Origin: Epiperipatus broadwayi
Taxonomy: Eukaryota; Onychophora; Udeonychophora; Euonychophora; Peripatidae
Direction: 5' to 3'
DNA: 64,000 nucleotides
NCBI GenBank assembly: GCA_028023455.1
Contig: JAQFVV010006429.1
Span: forward strand, 1,522,493 to 1,586,492
In this document: one piece after another, positions 13,418 through 23,099 of the stretch
Layout: each line of letters begins with the position of its first letter
Numbering within the stretch: position 1 is the first letter of the stretch
Position numbers and translations under genes: made by a program
The notes under the pieces: model-generated
The model's input: only the letters and a program-made list of their open reading frames with translations
The model's database searches: none
Told to the model about the DNA's origin: nothing

Positions 13418-13689
13418 TGAACCTTGGAGTTACTGAGTCTAAGATGATATGGAAGGATTGTTTTATGCATATAATTAAATAGTCAAAAAACTCAGAGTGC
13501 AAGATTCTCTACAGTACCAATTATAATTATATGTTGGACTATTTTATCATCTAATATTAAATGTTAAATGTTTTTAGAAAAAAATCAAATTTTATTTAAA
13601 CTTTTTAAATACATTCAATTGTTAGAATTAGCACCAGATTAGCAAATAATGGAATGTTCTAAGTGGTATTATTTACTGTCTTTTAGGTG

Positions 13690-13945
13690 TCATAGACTTA
13701 ACCAGTATCAGAAATAGAAAGTGAATTGAATCTGGGACCTCGGAAGAGCATCGACTAGGCTATTTTTTTAATGAACTTTAATTCAATATTCATAAATCTG
13801 AAGGTCCCAAGTTTGATATCCTTGCAACTATTATCACCAGTCAGGCTGGCAAAAAGAGAAGAGAATAATAAACTCAAAACATTGGGTTATATACTAATTT
13901 ATGTGCTATTACTAATAGTTGAATATATTTGAAAGAGTTAAAGAA
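13690..13945 (+). repeat. SINE-like repeat, family 2, copy a
   Basis: This block aligns with 16165-16385 over about 220 bp. Shared parts are agagcatc, ttcataaatctgaaggtccc / ttcacaaatctaaatgttta, a tcagtcaggc motif, agagaagagaat / gggagaagaat, and a tail ending ttgaacttttcta / atgaatttttcta. The left part resembles a tRNA: agagcatcgac after an A box, then aagtttgatatcc resembling a B box. A tRNA-derived SINE is plausible, but no clear target duplication was found. Confidence 0.45.
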
Positions 13946-14063
13946 AATTTGAACTTTTCTAGATACACCTAACAATTAATGTTAGATGATGGAAATAGTC
14001 CAATATGTAGTTATAAGTGCAATTGCTATTGTCACAAACTTTCAGTCAAATGCTAAAGTACCA

Positions 14064-14113
<50 letters not shown>
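14064..14113. repeat. (TA)n microsatellite
   Basis: An uninterrupted TA run of about 50 bp directly adjoins the left end of the palindromic family B element. Confidence 0.95.
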
Positions 14114-14116
<3 letters not shown>

Positions 14117-14203
14117 CAACAGATGGTGTTTTACCAAAAACACCGTCAAAGCGTGTTTGTTTACATAAACGTCAGTGTAAGCATTCACTACCTCTATCGT
14201 TAG

Positions 14204-14262
14204 TTCCACCTTCAGATCATGATTTCAAGCTGATTTTGCTATCATCAGTGAAGGACAGGAAA
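14204..14262 (-). ncRNA. Hammerhead ribozyme motif, family B, left arm
   Basis: On the minus strand the order is UUCC, internal loop, CCUUCA, CUGAUGA, stem-loop AGC...GCU, GAAA, UCAUGAUC, UGAAGG, internal loop, GGAA. CCUUCA pairs with UGAAGG, and the outer UUCC pairs with GGAA, giving the two-part stem I of type I hammerheads. Stem III (AUCAUGAU) is its own reverse complement, so it would form between two RNA molecules or two monomers. The predicted cut is after the UC that ends stem III. All core residues are present. The first pair of stem II is U.U instead of the usual G-C, so activity may be low. Confidence 0.6.
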
Positions 14263-14427
14263 TAAGAAACTAGATCTAAACACTAAACTCTGAGCATTTA
14301 TGAAACAATTTCTCTTCAGCTTGCTATGCTGATTTTGAAGACATTACGTCTAAAAAATTCACACTTGCAAGCTGAATAGAAATTGTTTCATAAATGCTCA
14401 GAGTTTAGTGTTTAGATCTAGTTTCTT

Positions 14428-14490
14428 ATTTCCTGTCCTTCACTGATGATAGCTAAGTCAGCTTGAAATCATGATTCTGAAGGTGGAATT
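14428..14490 (+). ncRNA. Hammerhead ribozyme motif, family B, right arm
   Basis: This is the mirror copy of the left-arm motif, now on the plus strand. It contains CCUUCA, CUGAUGA, a stem II of AGCU...AGCU, GAAA, UCAUGAUUC and UGAAGG. One extra U in the cleavage-site segment (AUUC for AUC) probably impairs it. It makes the element a palindrome with one ribozyme per strand. Confidence 0.5.
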
Positions 14491-14621
14491 AACAAAAGAA
14501 TTAGTGGATGCTTACTCTGACCGTTTATGTAACCAAACAACGCCTTGACTGTGTTTTTGGTAAAATGCCCATCTGTTGATCATAAATACAAGCATTGGCA
14601 AGTTTAACTTGCTTTTTTGTT

Positions 14622-14626
<5 letters not shown>

Positions 14627-14654
<28 letters not shown>

Positions 14655-15165
14655 NNNNNNNNNNNNNNNNNNNNNNNNNNNNNNNNNNNNNNNNNNNNNN
14701 NNNNNNNNNNNNNNNNNNNNNNNNNNNNNNNNNNNNNNNNNNNNNNNNNNNNNNNNNNNNNNNNNNNNNNNNNNNNNNNNNNNNNNNNNNNNNNNNNNNN
14801 NNNNNNNNNNNNNNNNNNNNNNNNNNNNNNNNNNNNNNNNNNNNNNNNNNNNNNNNNNNNNNNNNNNNNNNNNNNNNNNNNNNNNNNNNNNNNNNNNNNN
14901 NNNNNNNNNNNNNNNNNNNNNNNNNNNNNNNNNNNNNNNNNNNNNNNNNNNNNNNNNNNNNNNNNNNNNNNNNNNNNNNNNNNNNNNNNNNNNNNNNNNN
15001 NNNNNNNNNNNNNNNNNNNNNNNNNNNNNNNNNNNNNNNNNNNNNNNNNNNNNNNNNNNNNNNNNNNNNNNNNNNNNNNNNNNNNNNNNNNNNNNNNNNN
15101 NNNNNNNNNNNNNNNNNNNNNNNNNNNNNNNNNNNNNNNNNNNNNNNNNNNNNNATATATATATT
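14627..15165. other. TA microsatellite with 500-N assembly gap (14655-15154)
   Basis: A TA run starts near 14627, is replaced by exactly 500 N, and resumes at 15155-15165. The round length marks a gap of unknown size. Translations across it are meaningless. Confidence 0.98.
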
Positions 15166-15581
15166 GGAGTTTTTTTTTGTATAATTAATGTTTTCTAAAT
15201 AACAACTGATGAATAAGCATTCTTTATGAGAGTTTTTTCTACATAACTCTTTTATTTTTCTAAATCACTGGCTTCAGCACAAACTTGTTTTGATAAGTTC
15301 CATAGTGATAGTATAATTCTATATTATGCTTCTGTCATGGTAGAATATATATACTAAATATCTTCAATTATGTGTAAATTTTCAATAAAATGTTTTAATT
15401 TTTCTTGGAGAAAGTCTGTTTAAAACTATTGATTTCAGAAACCCCTATCCCCACACACACAGAAAAATATTCAGCATGTACATCCAATCATGACAGAACT
15501 AAAACATGGAGTTAGACTATCACTGTGGAACAGTTTAAAACCCATTTGTTTGAAAATTCATGATTTTGAAAAAGAAAAGAT

Positions 15582-16010
15582 CTATTAGAACAAATACTTT
15601 TAAGTAGAGAACCAAAGAAATACCAAAAGGAAAAAAGTAATTTTGTTACTGTAGGGTATTCATACTCACCAGAAATAGAAGACAAATTAAAGGAAGTCTA
15701 CAATCAATATAACATAAGAATGGCTTTCTAAAGTCATAGTGCACTATGAATAATCCTAATCTCTACAAATTTAAACTTAAAATGCTGAAAATCAAAAACT
15801 GCTTATAGAAAAAAGCATGTAAATGTAGATAAATGGTATTTGGTGAATTAGTTGCCCAAAGACATCTGATTAAAAGAATACAGATTGATGATTAGAAAAG
15901 AAAATAGAAGTATCTAAAGTAGTCACATCATGTATGGAAAAAATATATATTGGACAGAGAGAAAAAAGTACAAAAAAGAAAATTCATAAAAGTTATTCAC
16001 ATGACAGTGG
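15582..16010 (+). pseudogene. Penelope-like element relic (RT-endonuclease linker and GIY-YIG region)
   Basis: Frame 15582-15728 encodes LLEQILLSREPKKYQK followed by FVTVGYSYSPEIEDKLKE and NQYNIRMAF, then a stop. In Penelope-like elements and similar proteins the segment after the RT thumb has this form (a V.VPY..GLSE.I...L....I...F pattern). Downstream in another frame, CMEKIYIGQREKS (about 15930-15966) resembles the C.K.YIGQT.R motif of the GIY-YIG endonuclease that follows in that family. The reading is broken by several stops and frameshifts, and the catalytic RT motifs are absent. I infer a 5'-truncated, dead Penelope-like copy. A profile search would confirm or refute this. Confidence 0.5.
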
Positions 16011-16164
16011 AAACATAACTCCATAAGTCAACTTAGTATGGCAAGTCATAATATTTGTGAGCCGTTTATTAACTTCAGTCTTAGGTAAAAAAAAATGGAG
16101 AAATTAGGAGAATTATCAAAGATAAGTATATGAAATTTCAATTGACTTCTGCCTTTTACAAAAT

Positions 16165-16385
16165 AATCTTGTTAGTTAGAGCATCATCTTAAATGTAATA
16201 TTCACAAATCTAAATGTTTAGATTAAATTTCTATGCATGAACTATCTATCAGTCAGGCCAGCAATGCTTAAAAAAAGGGAGAAGAATCTCATCCAGAATA
16301 TTGCGTTATATGCCAACGTGTGTGTAATTACTAACACATAAGTGCATTTGAAAAATTTTAAAAAAATATGAATTTTTCTAAAGAT
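16165..16385 (+). repeat. SINE-like repeat, family 2, copy b
   Basis: The partner of 13690-13945, more diverged at the B-box position. It begins gttagttagagcatcatctt, a better A-box-like start than copy a. It lies directly after the Penelope-like relic, so it could instead be an element 3' end. No target duplication was recognised. Confidence 0.45.
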
Positions 16386-16831
16386 AGTAGTGTATTTTCT
16401 CTTTTTTTTAATTCAGAGAAAATAATTTTTTTTAAAGCAAAAACAATTAATTTTACTTTCAAACTTTTTTTTAATTTTTAAGTTATTCTTTAAAAAGTGT
16501 GGGCAAATTTTGTTTTTCTTGTAAAATTCCTACAACTAAATACATAATGATTTTAAATATTAATTGAAGCATAAAATTTATCCAAAGCAAATAAAATCAA
16601 TTCATTTTTTTTGTTTTAATTTATCAAATTGCAACAGTTAAATAAATTATTTTTTTGATAAATGAATGGTTAAGTAAGATTGAATATTAAAAAAGTAATC
16701 ATAGCTAAGACTATATAGTTAGTATAATATTAAAAATATTATATATATATATATATGATGTACTTTATAAATATGTACATAAATTTTGAAAATTGTAATT
16801 AATAAATGTTTTGAATTGTAACATCTAAGAT

Positions 16832-17490
16832 AGGTACTTGTGAGTTTTCAAATAAACCAAGATGGCTCCTCATATTTTTGATAAATGTACAGTCTACAAG
16901 GGCCTATAATCTACTGAGGATGTGTTAGTTGTTAAATTAAAAGAAAATTAATAAATTGATTGTTAAATTTTAAAAAAGAATTAAATTCTGATAAATTTTA
17001 TTAAAAAGTTTTATTTCATTTTTTCCCCTCTATTATAATGTGAAAAGCAACGAGACATTCTTAACAATGTTGTACTTGCGTTCAATTTAGCATGTTTCTT
17101 ATTGTCAGCAATTTTTTTGGTAAATTTTCATAATGATAAAAATTTGGAATCTAGCTGTCACAGAACATGATGCAGTAGACTATTTTCGAAGATATGGGAT
17201 TCTGCCCTCCCAAAAAATGTGTGTTGATAGTCACAATATTATTGCACACCACTGATATGAATAAAGTGTAAATATTATATTTACCTATTTTTCATTTTTT
17301 TGTTAATAAGTTAATTCAAAAAGAAAAAAATCAATTTTTCCACAATGATTTTTTTTTTAAATAACAATAATAAAAAATAAAATGTAATTATTAAATATGA
17401 CATTTCCTAGCAGACATTTTGGAGATCTTCAAATTGTTATCAAAAATATGGGGTGCCATCTTGGTTTATTTGAAAACTCACATATATATT
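16832..17490 (+). mobile_element. Merlin-like non-autonomous DNA element, copy 2
   Basis: The left end (ggtacttgtgagttttcaaa from 16832, then taaaccaagatggc) is the reverse complement of the right end (gccatcttggtttatttgaa then aactcac, 17454-17482), with a central tatttttgataa block also shared. This gives terminal inverted repeats of about 50 bp on a 0.65 kb element. The interior contains the transposase fragment 17133-17255 and aligns with copy 1 in reverse orientation. It is an internally deleted derivative that would depend on a transposase made elsewhere. Confidence 0.6.
17133..17255 (+). pseudogene. Merlin-like transposase N-terminal exon fragment
   Basis: This is the best-preserved of three copies: an uninterrupted 40-codon frame from ATG 17133 containing TEHDAVDYFRRYGILPS, followed by QKMCVDSHN. 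The arrangement (acidic helix, Y/F-rich segment, GILP, then Cys and His) matches the start of Merlin/IS1016-type transposases before the zinc ribbon. The rest of the enzyme is missing because the element end follows within 230 bp. Conservation of this peptide among three otherwise diverged copies supports a coding origin. Confidence 0.55.
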
Positions 17491-17585
17491 TCATTGAATA
17501 ATCATTAAATTATTTCACATTACTCTACTTCATGATTTCAGCTTACTCATTGTTGTTTAGCAGTTTATTTTTTCTTCATTCCTCT

Positions 17586-18045
17586 ATACAATCTACTGTA
17601 AGTAATAGATGCCAGATAATAGTGCTTAATAAATTCCCATCCTGCACTGTTCTATCTAATATTGCAAGACTAATTTCAGGCATATGGATTTTATCAGTGA
17701 GGAACTTTGAATCTTGAAAAAGTGAACCTTAAACTTTAGGATCTAATGTAATTTGCTTCCAGATGCTATCATCTATCTCTTTTTCTACATTATTAAGCTA
17801 TCAGTCCAAACTGAAAAGCATACTCAGCCTAAGTTTGATAGTATAACAGAGATGTAAATGATAACAGCTAGAAGAAAGGTACATTATATCCTAAAGTCTG
17901 AGTTTACTGTTCCAATATTTAATGCTTCTCATTGATAAAAATCATAAACTTGAAGTTAATCTGGAGATATTGAATATGACAGTACAAGAGAGAGAGGGAT
18001 TTTTTTAGGCACTATTATCTGGCATCTATTAAAACTTACTAAAGC
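17586..18045. mobile_element. Diverged family A palindromic element
   Basis: aatagatgccagataatagt near 17606 is repeated inverted at 18010-18035, and internal parts match the family A order: a tatctaatattgcaagacta block, then ttatcagtgaggaactttga, then ttaggatctaatg. The hammerhead segment is recognisable on the minus strand near 17650-17710 (CUGAUAA, GAAA, UUAGUC) but the core carries substitutions. This is an old, inactive copy. Confidence 0.55.
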
Positions 18046-18249
18046 TTACAATAAGTGAAATAGAAGTGGTAAAAAATATGCTGTTAAAATTATTGATCTA
18101 TAATTTTTATTTTGCTTCCATTCTAATATTTTATATAGATATACTTGCTTCGAAAAGTGTTGAAGTGAAAGTGTATAGTATTCAAATATATATATATATA
18201 TAAATCTGTTAAGCAAATAAGACATTCCAATTAATAAAAAATATACTAT

Positions 18250-19430
18250 CATAATAATCTAAGATTCTCAAATCCATATTCTTTTTGCTATATGTTTAAT
18301 CAAGAAACTATAATTGAAGAATTACGATATAAAAAAGGAATTGTTATGATATTCCAAACAAATTTTCTTCCACATCGAACAATAAAATCTAGTTAGATTT
18401 GTTTTGTTTTTTTTAATGTAATCTTTCATCAATATTTAGAACAACCCATAGTTTTTACGCTCATTCGCTTTATAATCTGAAGTTTTATAATGACTTATCT
18501 ATCTAGACGTGAGTACAATTGAAATCATAAATCACATAATAATAATTATTGAATGTATGGTATAGCAAAATTAACAGATTTAATAAAGCCACTAATAAAT
18601 CTCTCCCTGATTGGAAACTCTACACATTTTTTATATATTGTTAATAGTCAAGCTGCTTTTAAAAAATCCACATGTTGAATGAATAAATAATAATATGCAA
18701 TTTTTACATCAGGATTATCTTTTATTATCTACATGCAGTGTAAAAAATGTACAAAATATAATTTAAAGTTTGCATTTTCTGGTTTAAGATATTTTCTATT
18801 TAGTTTTTACATATAAATTTATGTATAAAAGATAAAATTAACTGCATCTTTTCACATTTTTATGCCACTTTTCTATTTATTATTATTTGAGGGTATCATT
18901 TAATCATTCATGCTGATATTTAGAAGGTTAAACTTAGAAAACTAACAAAAATATCCAGTCTCAGCTGTTGAATGAGGATTTAGAATTAATATTCTAGATT
19001 AAAGAAATAAGAAGTGATTAGAGAGTGTTTTGAATGCTAATTCTTTAAAGTTAACTTTATAATAGTAATGTAGTTTATCAAGAATTGAATGATGACATTC
19101 GTCTTTTGAAAGAATAAAGGAAGTAGGATTTGCAAATAAGTTGTGAATGAGATTATTAATTTATCAAGTACAGCAATTAGACAATATTTATTTTAAAAAA
19201 ATAATAGAAATATGTAATATTTATATTTTATCAATATAAACTATATGTATATAAACTCCAAATATTTAAAAATAAAACAGTAATAAAATAAAAATCGATA
19301 GAGGAATAATTGCATTAAAAGCAAAAAGTTTTAAAAGATTATTAGACTTAGAATTAATAATAATAACAAAATTAATGCTTTCAATATAAAGATTAAATAT
19401 TTTAATGATTATATTAAAAGCAATCACTAT
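18250..19430. other. A+T-rich sequence, no supported feature
   Basis: No repeat partner, RNA gene or protein-like frame was recognised here. Confidence 0.5.
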
Positions 19431-19444
19431 AAAAAGTAAGTGGA

Positions 19445-19548
19445 AATATTTTTTTCTCATGTGTCATAGCATCGGCCGGGCAGCGAACCCGCTAACCCGG
19501 GACAACTGCTTATAAGGCGGCTGTGCTGATCTCTCGATCACCAACCCT
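19445..19548 (-). mobile_element. tRNA-derived SINE, family 1, copy 1
   Basis: On the minus strand this is a tRNA-like module: ggttggtgatcgagag (A box), an anticodon-arm-like ctgcc..aagcag hairpin in the family consensus, and gcgggttcgctgccc (B box). It ends in tgacacatgag plus an A-rich tail. A perfect 8 bp duplication, taagtgga, flanks it (19437-19444 and 19549-19556). Copies 2-4 share the module and tail. At about 100 bp it is very short for a SINE. It would be transcribed by RNA polymerase III and moved by a LINE. Confidence 0.75.
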
Positions 19549-20437
19549 TAAGTGGAGTTATTTATTTCTTCTTTGTGATTATTTAAATTATAAAAAGAGC
19601 ATAAAAAATACAAATCATAACTTAAGTGTGCATCGTGAGTTCTTCATTAAAATTGAGATAAATGTAAGATATTTATGGATTCAGAATCCTTAGAATTATA
19701 ACAGCTTTCTTCGATGGAGTGATGACTTCATGATACTATAAATATGTTTTTAGTTTTGTTTTAAATTAGACAATTGACTCTCACATAATCAACTCACTTT
19801 AATCTGAAAATTTTACTCTTCATCTAAGAATAGTCAGACATCCATTTATCAACCACTAGTGAATTTTAGCTAATTTAGCTATAAATATTTTACATTAAAA
19901 AAAATACTAGGAATGCATCTTTATAACCTAAGAAATTTTAAGACTCATAAAGATAAATTTAGGCCCACATTTTCAGGTAAGGAGAAATACTAACTGGTCA
20001 TCTTGTATTGCAATTATTTTTTCTTTGTGCTCAATACATTTACCCCTCTGACAGCCCTACAATGTCTGGTAGTTTCATCATGAAAAATATGTTATACATC
20101 CATTTATTGGTCAATATTTGAGTCAAATGATGTTTTAATCTATCACGACTTGTGACAATATGAATTTATGTAGAATTTTTTGGAATCCTTCAATTTGAAT
20201 AATGCATGGAAGTCTAAAAACCATTAAAATAAAGTTATAGTTTTCATAGATTTATTATATATTAAAATTCAAATATATTAGATTATAAATAGTCAAAATA
20301 AGAGTCATAGATCAATTCATAGATCACATGAATTTATCTCTTAAGCTTGTAAGTTATAAACAGTGAGGATTGCCAATTCCTCTACAAGGTTTATGATAAA
20401 TGCTTAGCCAGAGCCAGCACTTAAAATATGTCTGTCA

Positions 20438-20510
20438 GGAGCCCCCCCCCCAAACCCCTGACCATGGTTTTGTGCTTTGGCACTTCTCAGAGAGGAGTCA
20501 GGGTAGGTTC
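20438..20510 (-). ncRNA. Degenerate hammerhead motif, family C, inverted monomer
   Basis: On the minus strand it reads GAACC, CUCCUCU, CUGAGAA, GUGCCAAAGCAC (perfect 4 bp stem II), AAAA, CCAUGGUC, AGGGGU. Two core positions differ from consensus (GAGAA for GANGA, AAAA for GAAA). It should be inactive but shows the same fold as the forward copies. Confidence 0.5.
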
Positions 20511-21167
20511 AAACACTAGATATAAAAATACCAATTCAAAGCTAAGCACTTAGCTAAAAGTTACCTATTGAGTGGAAAATCTGAAATTTTCAGACATCTA
20601 CATGTCTTCAAACCCAGCTATTCAAACACTAGATATAAAAATACCAACTCAAAGCTAAGCACTTAGCTAAAAGTTACCTATTGAGTGGAAAATCTGAAAT
20701 TTTCAGACATCTACATGTCTTCAAACCCAGCTATCCAACTCAAATAGCTATATAGGGCTGATAGATCTTCAGCCATACCATGGTCAGGGGTTTGGGGGGA
20801 GTTCCTGACAGAGATATTTTAAGTTCTGGTTCTGGCTAAGCATTTATCATAAAGCTTGTAGAGGAATTGGCAATCCTCACTGTTTATAACTTACAAGCTT
20901 AAGAGATAGGGTCATGCGATCTATGAATTGATCTATGACTCTTATTTTGACTATTTATAGTCTCTGCCAAAAGGCTTATGCAATTTTATATTGCTATGAC
21001 TACTAATATATGGTATGGCTGAAGATCTATCAGCCCCATATAGCTATTTGAGTTGGATAGCTGGGTTTGAAGACATGTAGATGTCTGAAAATTTCAGATT
21101 TTCCACTCAATAGATAACTTTTAGCTAAGTGCTTAGCTTTGGGTTGGTATTTTTAGATCTAGTGTCT

Positions 21168-21236
21168 GAACCTACCCTGACATCTCTCTGAGGAGTGCCA
21201 AAGCATGAAACCATGGTCATGGGTTGGGGGGGGTTC
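21168..21236 (+). ncRNA. Hammerhead ribozyme motif, family C, monomer 1
   Basis: The core CUGAGGA, stem II GUGC-CAAA-GCAU and GAAA are all present. Stem III ACCAUGGU is self-complementary and followed by C, the predicted cleavage residue at 21218. Outer stem I pairs GAACC with GGUUC. Inner stem I has one mismatch (AUCUCU with AUGGGU). The motif matches type I hammerheads that work as dimers through stem III. Confidence 0.65.
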
Positions 21237-21594
21237 CTGACAGAGATATTTTAAGTGCTGGTTCTGGCTAAGCATTTATCATAAAGCTTGTAGAAAAATT
21301 GGCAATCCTCACTGTTTATAACTTACAATCTTAAGAGATGGGGTCATGTGATCTATGAATTGATCTATGACTCTTATTTTGACTATTTATAGTCTCTTCC
21401 AAAAGTCTTATGCAATTTTATATTGCTATGACTACTAATATATGGTATGGCTGAAGATCTATCAGCCTCATATAGCTATTTGAGTTGGATAGCTGGGTTT
21501 AAAGACATGTAGATGTCTGAAAATTTTCAGATTTTTATAGATAACTTTTAGCTAAGTGCTTAGCTTTGGGTTGGTATTTTTAGATTTAGTGTCT

Positions 21595-21668
21595 GAACCT
21601 ACCCTGACACCTCTCTGAGGAGTGCCAAAGCATGAAACCATGGTCAGGGGTTTGGGGTGGGGGGGTTC
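21595..21668 (+). ncRNA. Hammerhead ribozyme motif, family C, monomer 2 (best preserved)
   Basis: All invariant residues are present: CUGAGGA, GAAA and the UC cleavage site (C at 21645). Inner stem I ACCUCU pairs with AGGGGU (6 bp, one G.U), and outer stem I GAACC pairs with GGUUC. Stem II GUGC-CAAA-GCAU closes with four pairs including a G.U. Stem III ACCAUGGU is palindromic. Cleavage here and at 21218 would release a unit of 427 nt. Confidence 0.7.
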
Positions 21669-21781
21669 CTGACAGAGATATTTTAAGTGCTGGCTCTGGC
21701 TAAGCATTTATCATAAAGCTTGTAGAGGAATTGGCAATCCTCACTGTTTATATTAGATTATACTTATCAATTTCTTTATTG

Positions 21782-21932
21782 GTTATATATAGAGCTCACA
21801 AATAAGCTCTTAACAAGCTTTGCAGAATATCCCCAACCCCAGATCAGTTTCTACTACTGGCATGCAGTCTAGGGTTGAGGATATTCTGCAAAGCTTGTTA
21901 AGAGTTTATTTGTGAGCTCTATATATAACATT
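21782..21932. repeat. Foldback hairpin with arms of about 60 bp
   Basis: gttatatatagagctcacaa through ctttgcagaatatccccaac is repeated as the reverse complement at 21870-21932. The loop contains ctactactggcatgcag. The hairpin is bordered by two copies of aatttctttattgg (21771 and 21987). It is well conserved, hence relatively young. No ribozyme core or coding content was seen. Confidence 0.75.
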
Positions 21933-21989
21933 TGTAATACAAGCTTGTTAAATTAGGTCATGTGGCATGACTTGATTTCTTTGTAATTT

Positions 21990-22776
21990 CTTTATTGGAT
22001 AAATGAGATATTAAGTTTTAATAGATTAATAATCCTTTATGCTAAATGCATTGGTAAATTTTAATTTATTAAATTTCATTGAAATATCTACAAATATTTT
22101 AGAATTTACCAGGTTTTATTTTTATACGTAATTTTTAATCATTAATTTTGTATTTGGTCTTGATTCAGACTTCACAGTTTTATAACTATTTCCAGAAAAC
22201 ATTTATCTAAGTCACAGGAATATAATCTTAAAACATCCTACCCAAACTAGAATTATCCATCATTTTTAAGTAACATAAAATAAAGAATAAAACAATAAAA
22301 AAAAGCAGCACAATCTCATTCTTTGCTTAAAATAATTTTTCTTTTGATAAAATATTTAAATCAGTAACTTAAAGTCACTGATTTTTTTTTTCTTTTTAAT
22401 AAAAAAATTAATTATACATTTTATTTTGATTTATGCAAATGCTTTTTTGACCATCAGTTTCAGAAAAAGTATTTTGAAAATCCGTGCTTTTAAATACATT
22501 TTATTCTCTGATAGTTGAGAAATTTAGGGAAACAGTGTGTTTTTCCTTTAGTCTAACAACATTAGTCAAATAATTTATCATTATTAATTTATTTTGCCTA
22601 ACATTTTACTTGTTATGAAATATATATATTTACCTGATTTAGAGAGTTAAACTGTCTTTGTTTCTCGAGCATAATGTTCATATTGAATTGCTTTTTATCA
22701 ATAATCTGGCTTTGAACATTTTAAAATGGCATTCTCTATTAAATTGGCATCAGAAATGTTAAACATTTTTAATACA
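21990..22776. other. A+T-rich sequence, no supported feature
   Basis: Nothing repeat-like or gene-like was recognised in this stretch. Confidence 0.5.
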
Positions 22777-23098
22777 TAATATTTATAATTTAAAACAGGC
22801 AAAATTCACTATACATATTGCCACACACAGCAAGATAGAGTAATCAATTGATGCCAGAAGGCTTGTGCATAAAATCTCCATCTAGTGCCTACTCGTCCAA
22901 CATCCCCAGACTAGTTTCTTGCTTGTGGCCTTCATCAGTGAGGAGCCTTGGATCTGAAAGCACAAGCCTTCTAGCATGCATTTATTATTCTAGCTTGCTG
23001 TGTGTGGCAATACGTATAGTGAGTTTTGCCTGTTTTAACAACACAAGCATAAGAGGTAGTGGCCATGTGATGTTTATTGGCTTAATATTTATAATTTA
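22777..23098 (-). mobile_element. Family A element with 16 bp target duplication
   Basis: The 290 bp insertion 22793-23082 is bounded by the exact 16 bp duplication taatatttataattta (22777-22792 and 23083-23098). Terminal blocks aaacaggcaaaattcactat and cactatacgtattgcc (as reverse complement near 23000) form inverted arms of about 75 bp. The centre carries a hammerhead motif on the minus strand. The long open frame on the plus strand here is accidental. The long target duplication points to insertion by target-primed reverse transcription, not by a cut-and-paste transposase. Confidence 0.75.
22895..22953 (-). ncRNA. Hammerhead ribozyme motif, family A
   Basis: On the minus strand it reads GAUCCAA, internal loop, UCCUCA, CUGAUGA, AGGCCACAAGCAA, GAAA, CUAGUC, UGGGGA, UG, UUGGAC. 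Inner stem I UCCUCA/UGGGGA has six pairs and outer AUCCAA/UUGGAC five. Stem III ACUAGU is palindromic and followed by C. Core residues are intact. Stem II is weak in this copy (GGC...GCA) and its closing pair is A.A, which is a caveat for activity. Confidence 0.6.
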
Positions 23099-23099
23099 T

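Larger units (their letters stand above)
14114..14654. mobile_element. Family B palindromic element with hammerhead motifs on both strands
   Basis: 14114-14330 and 14375-14583 are inverted copies of one another (arms about 210 bp), so the element can form one large hairpin. Both arms contain a hammerhead-type motif, one on each strand. A related element occupies 52990-53843, and its left half matches closely. Both are embedded in TA microsatellites, which hides any target duplication. Sequence after 14583 (agcattggcaagtttaac...) resembles the distal part of the second copy, so the element probably continues into the assembly gap. There is no coding capacity. It is interpreted as a non-autonomous, retrozyme-like element. 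Confidence 0.6.
20274..21762. mobile_element. Family C ribozyme element: inverted and tandem monomers, 14 bp target duplication
   Basis: The insertion 20288-21748 is bounded by the exact 14 bp duplication tatattagattata (20274-20287 and 21749-21762). About 20288-20770 is a reverse-complement monomer with an internal 119 bp tandem duplication (20508-20626, 20627-20745). From 20771 the sequence switches strand and continues as forward monomers of 427-433 bp, ending in a partial one. Each forward unit carries a hammerhead motif with predicted cleavage positions near 20785 (partial), 21218 and 21645. Head-to-tail monomers with one ribozyme each are the hallmark of retrozymes and Penelope-associated hammerhead repeats. 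There is no open reading frame, so it would need a reverse transcriptase in trans. Confidence 0.75.

Noticed and set aside
14576-15198. Open frames of about 200 codons across the gap
   Set aside because: They consist of 500 N and TA repeat.
15210-15240. CUGAUGA at 15207 as a further hammerhead
   Set aside because: No GAAA, palindromic stem III or stem I pairing follows. The heptamer alone occurs by chance.
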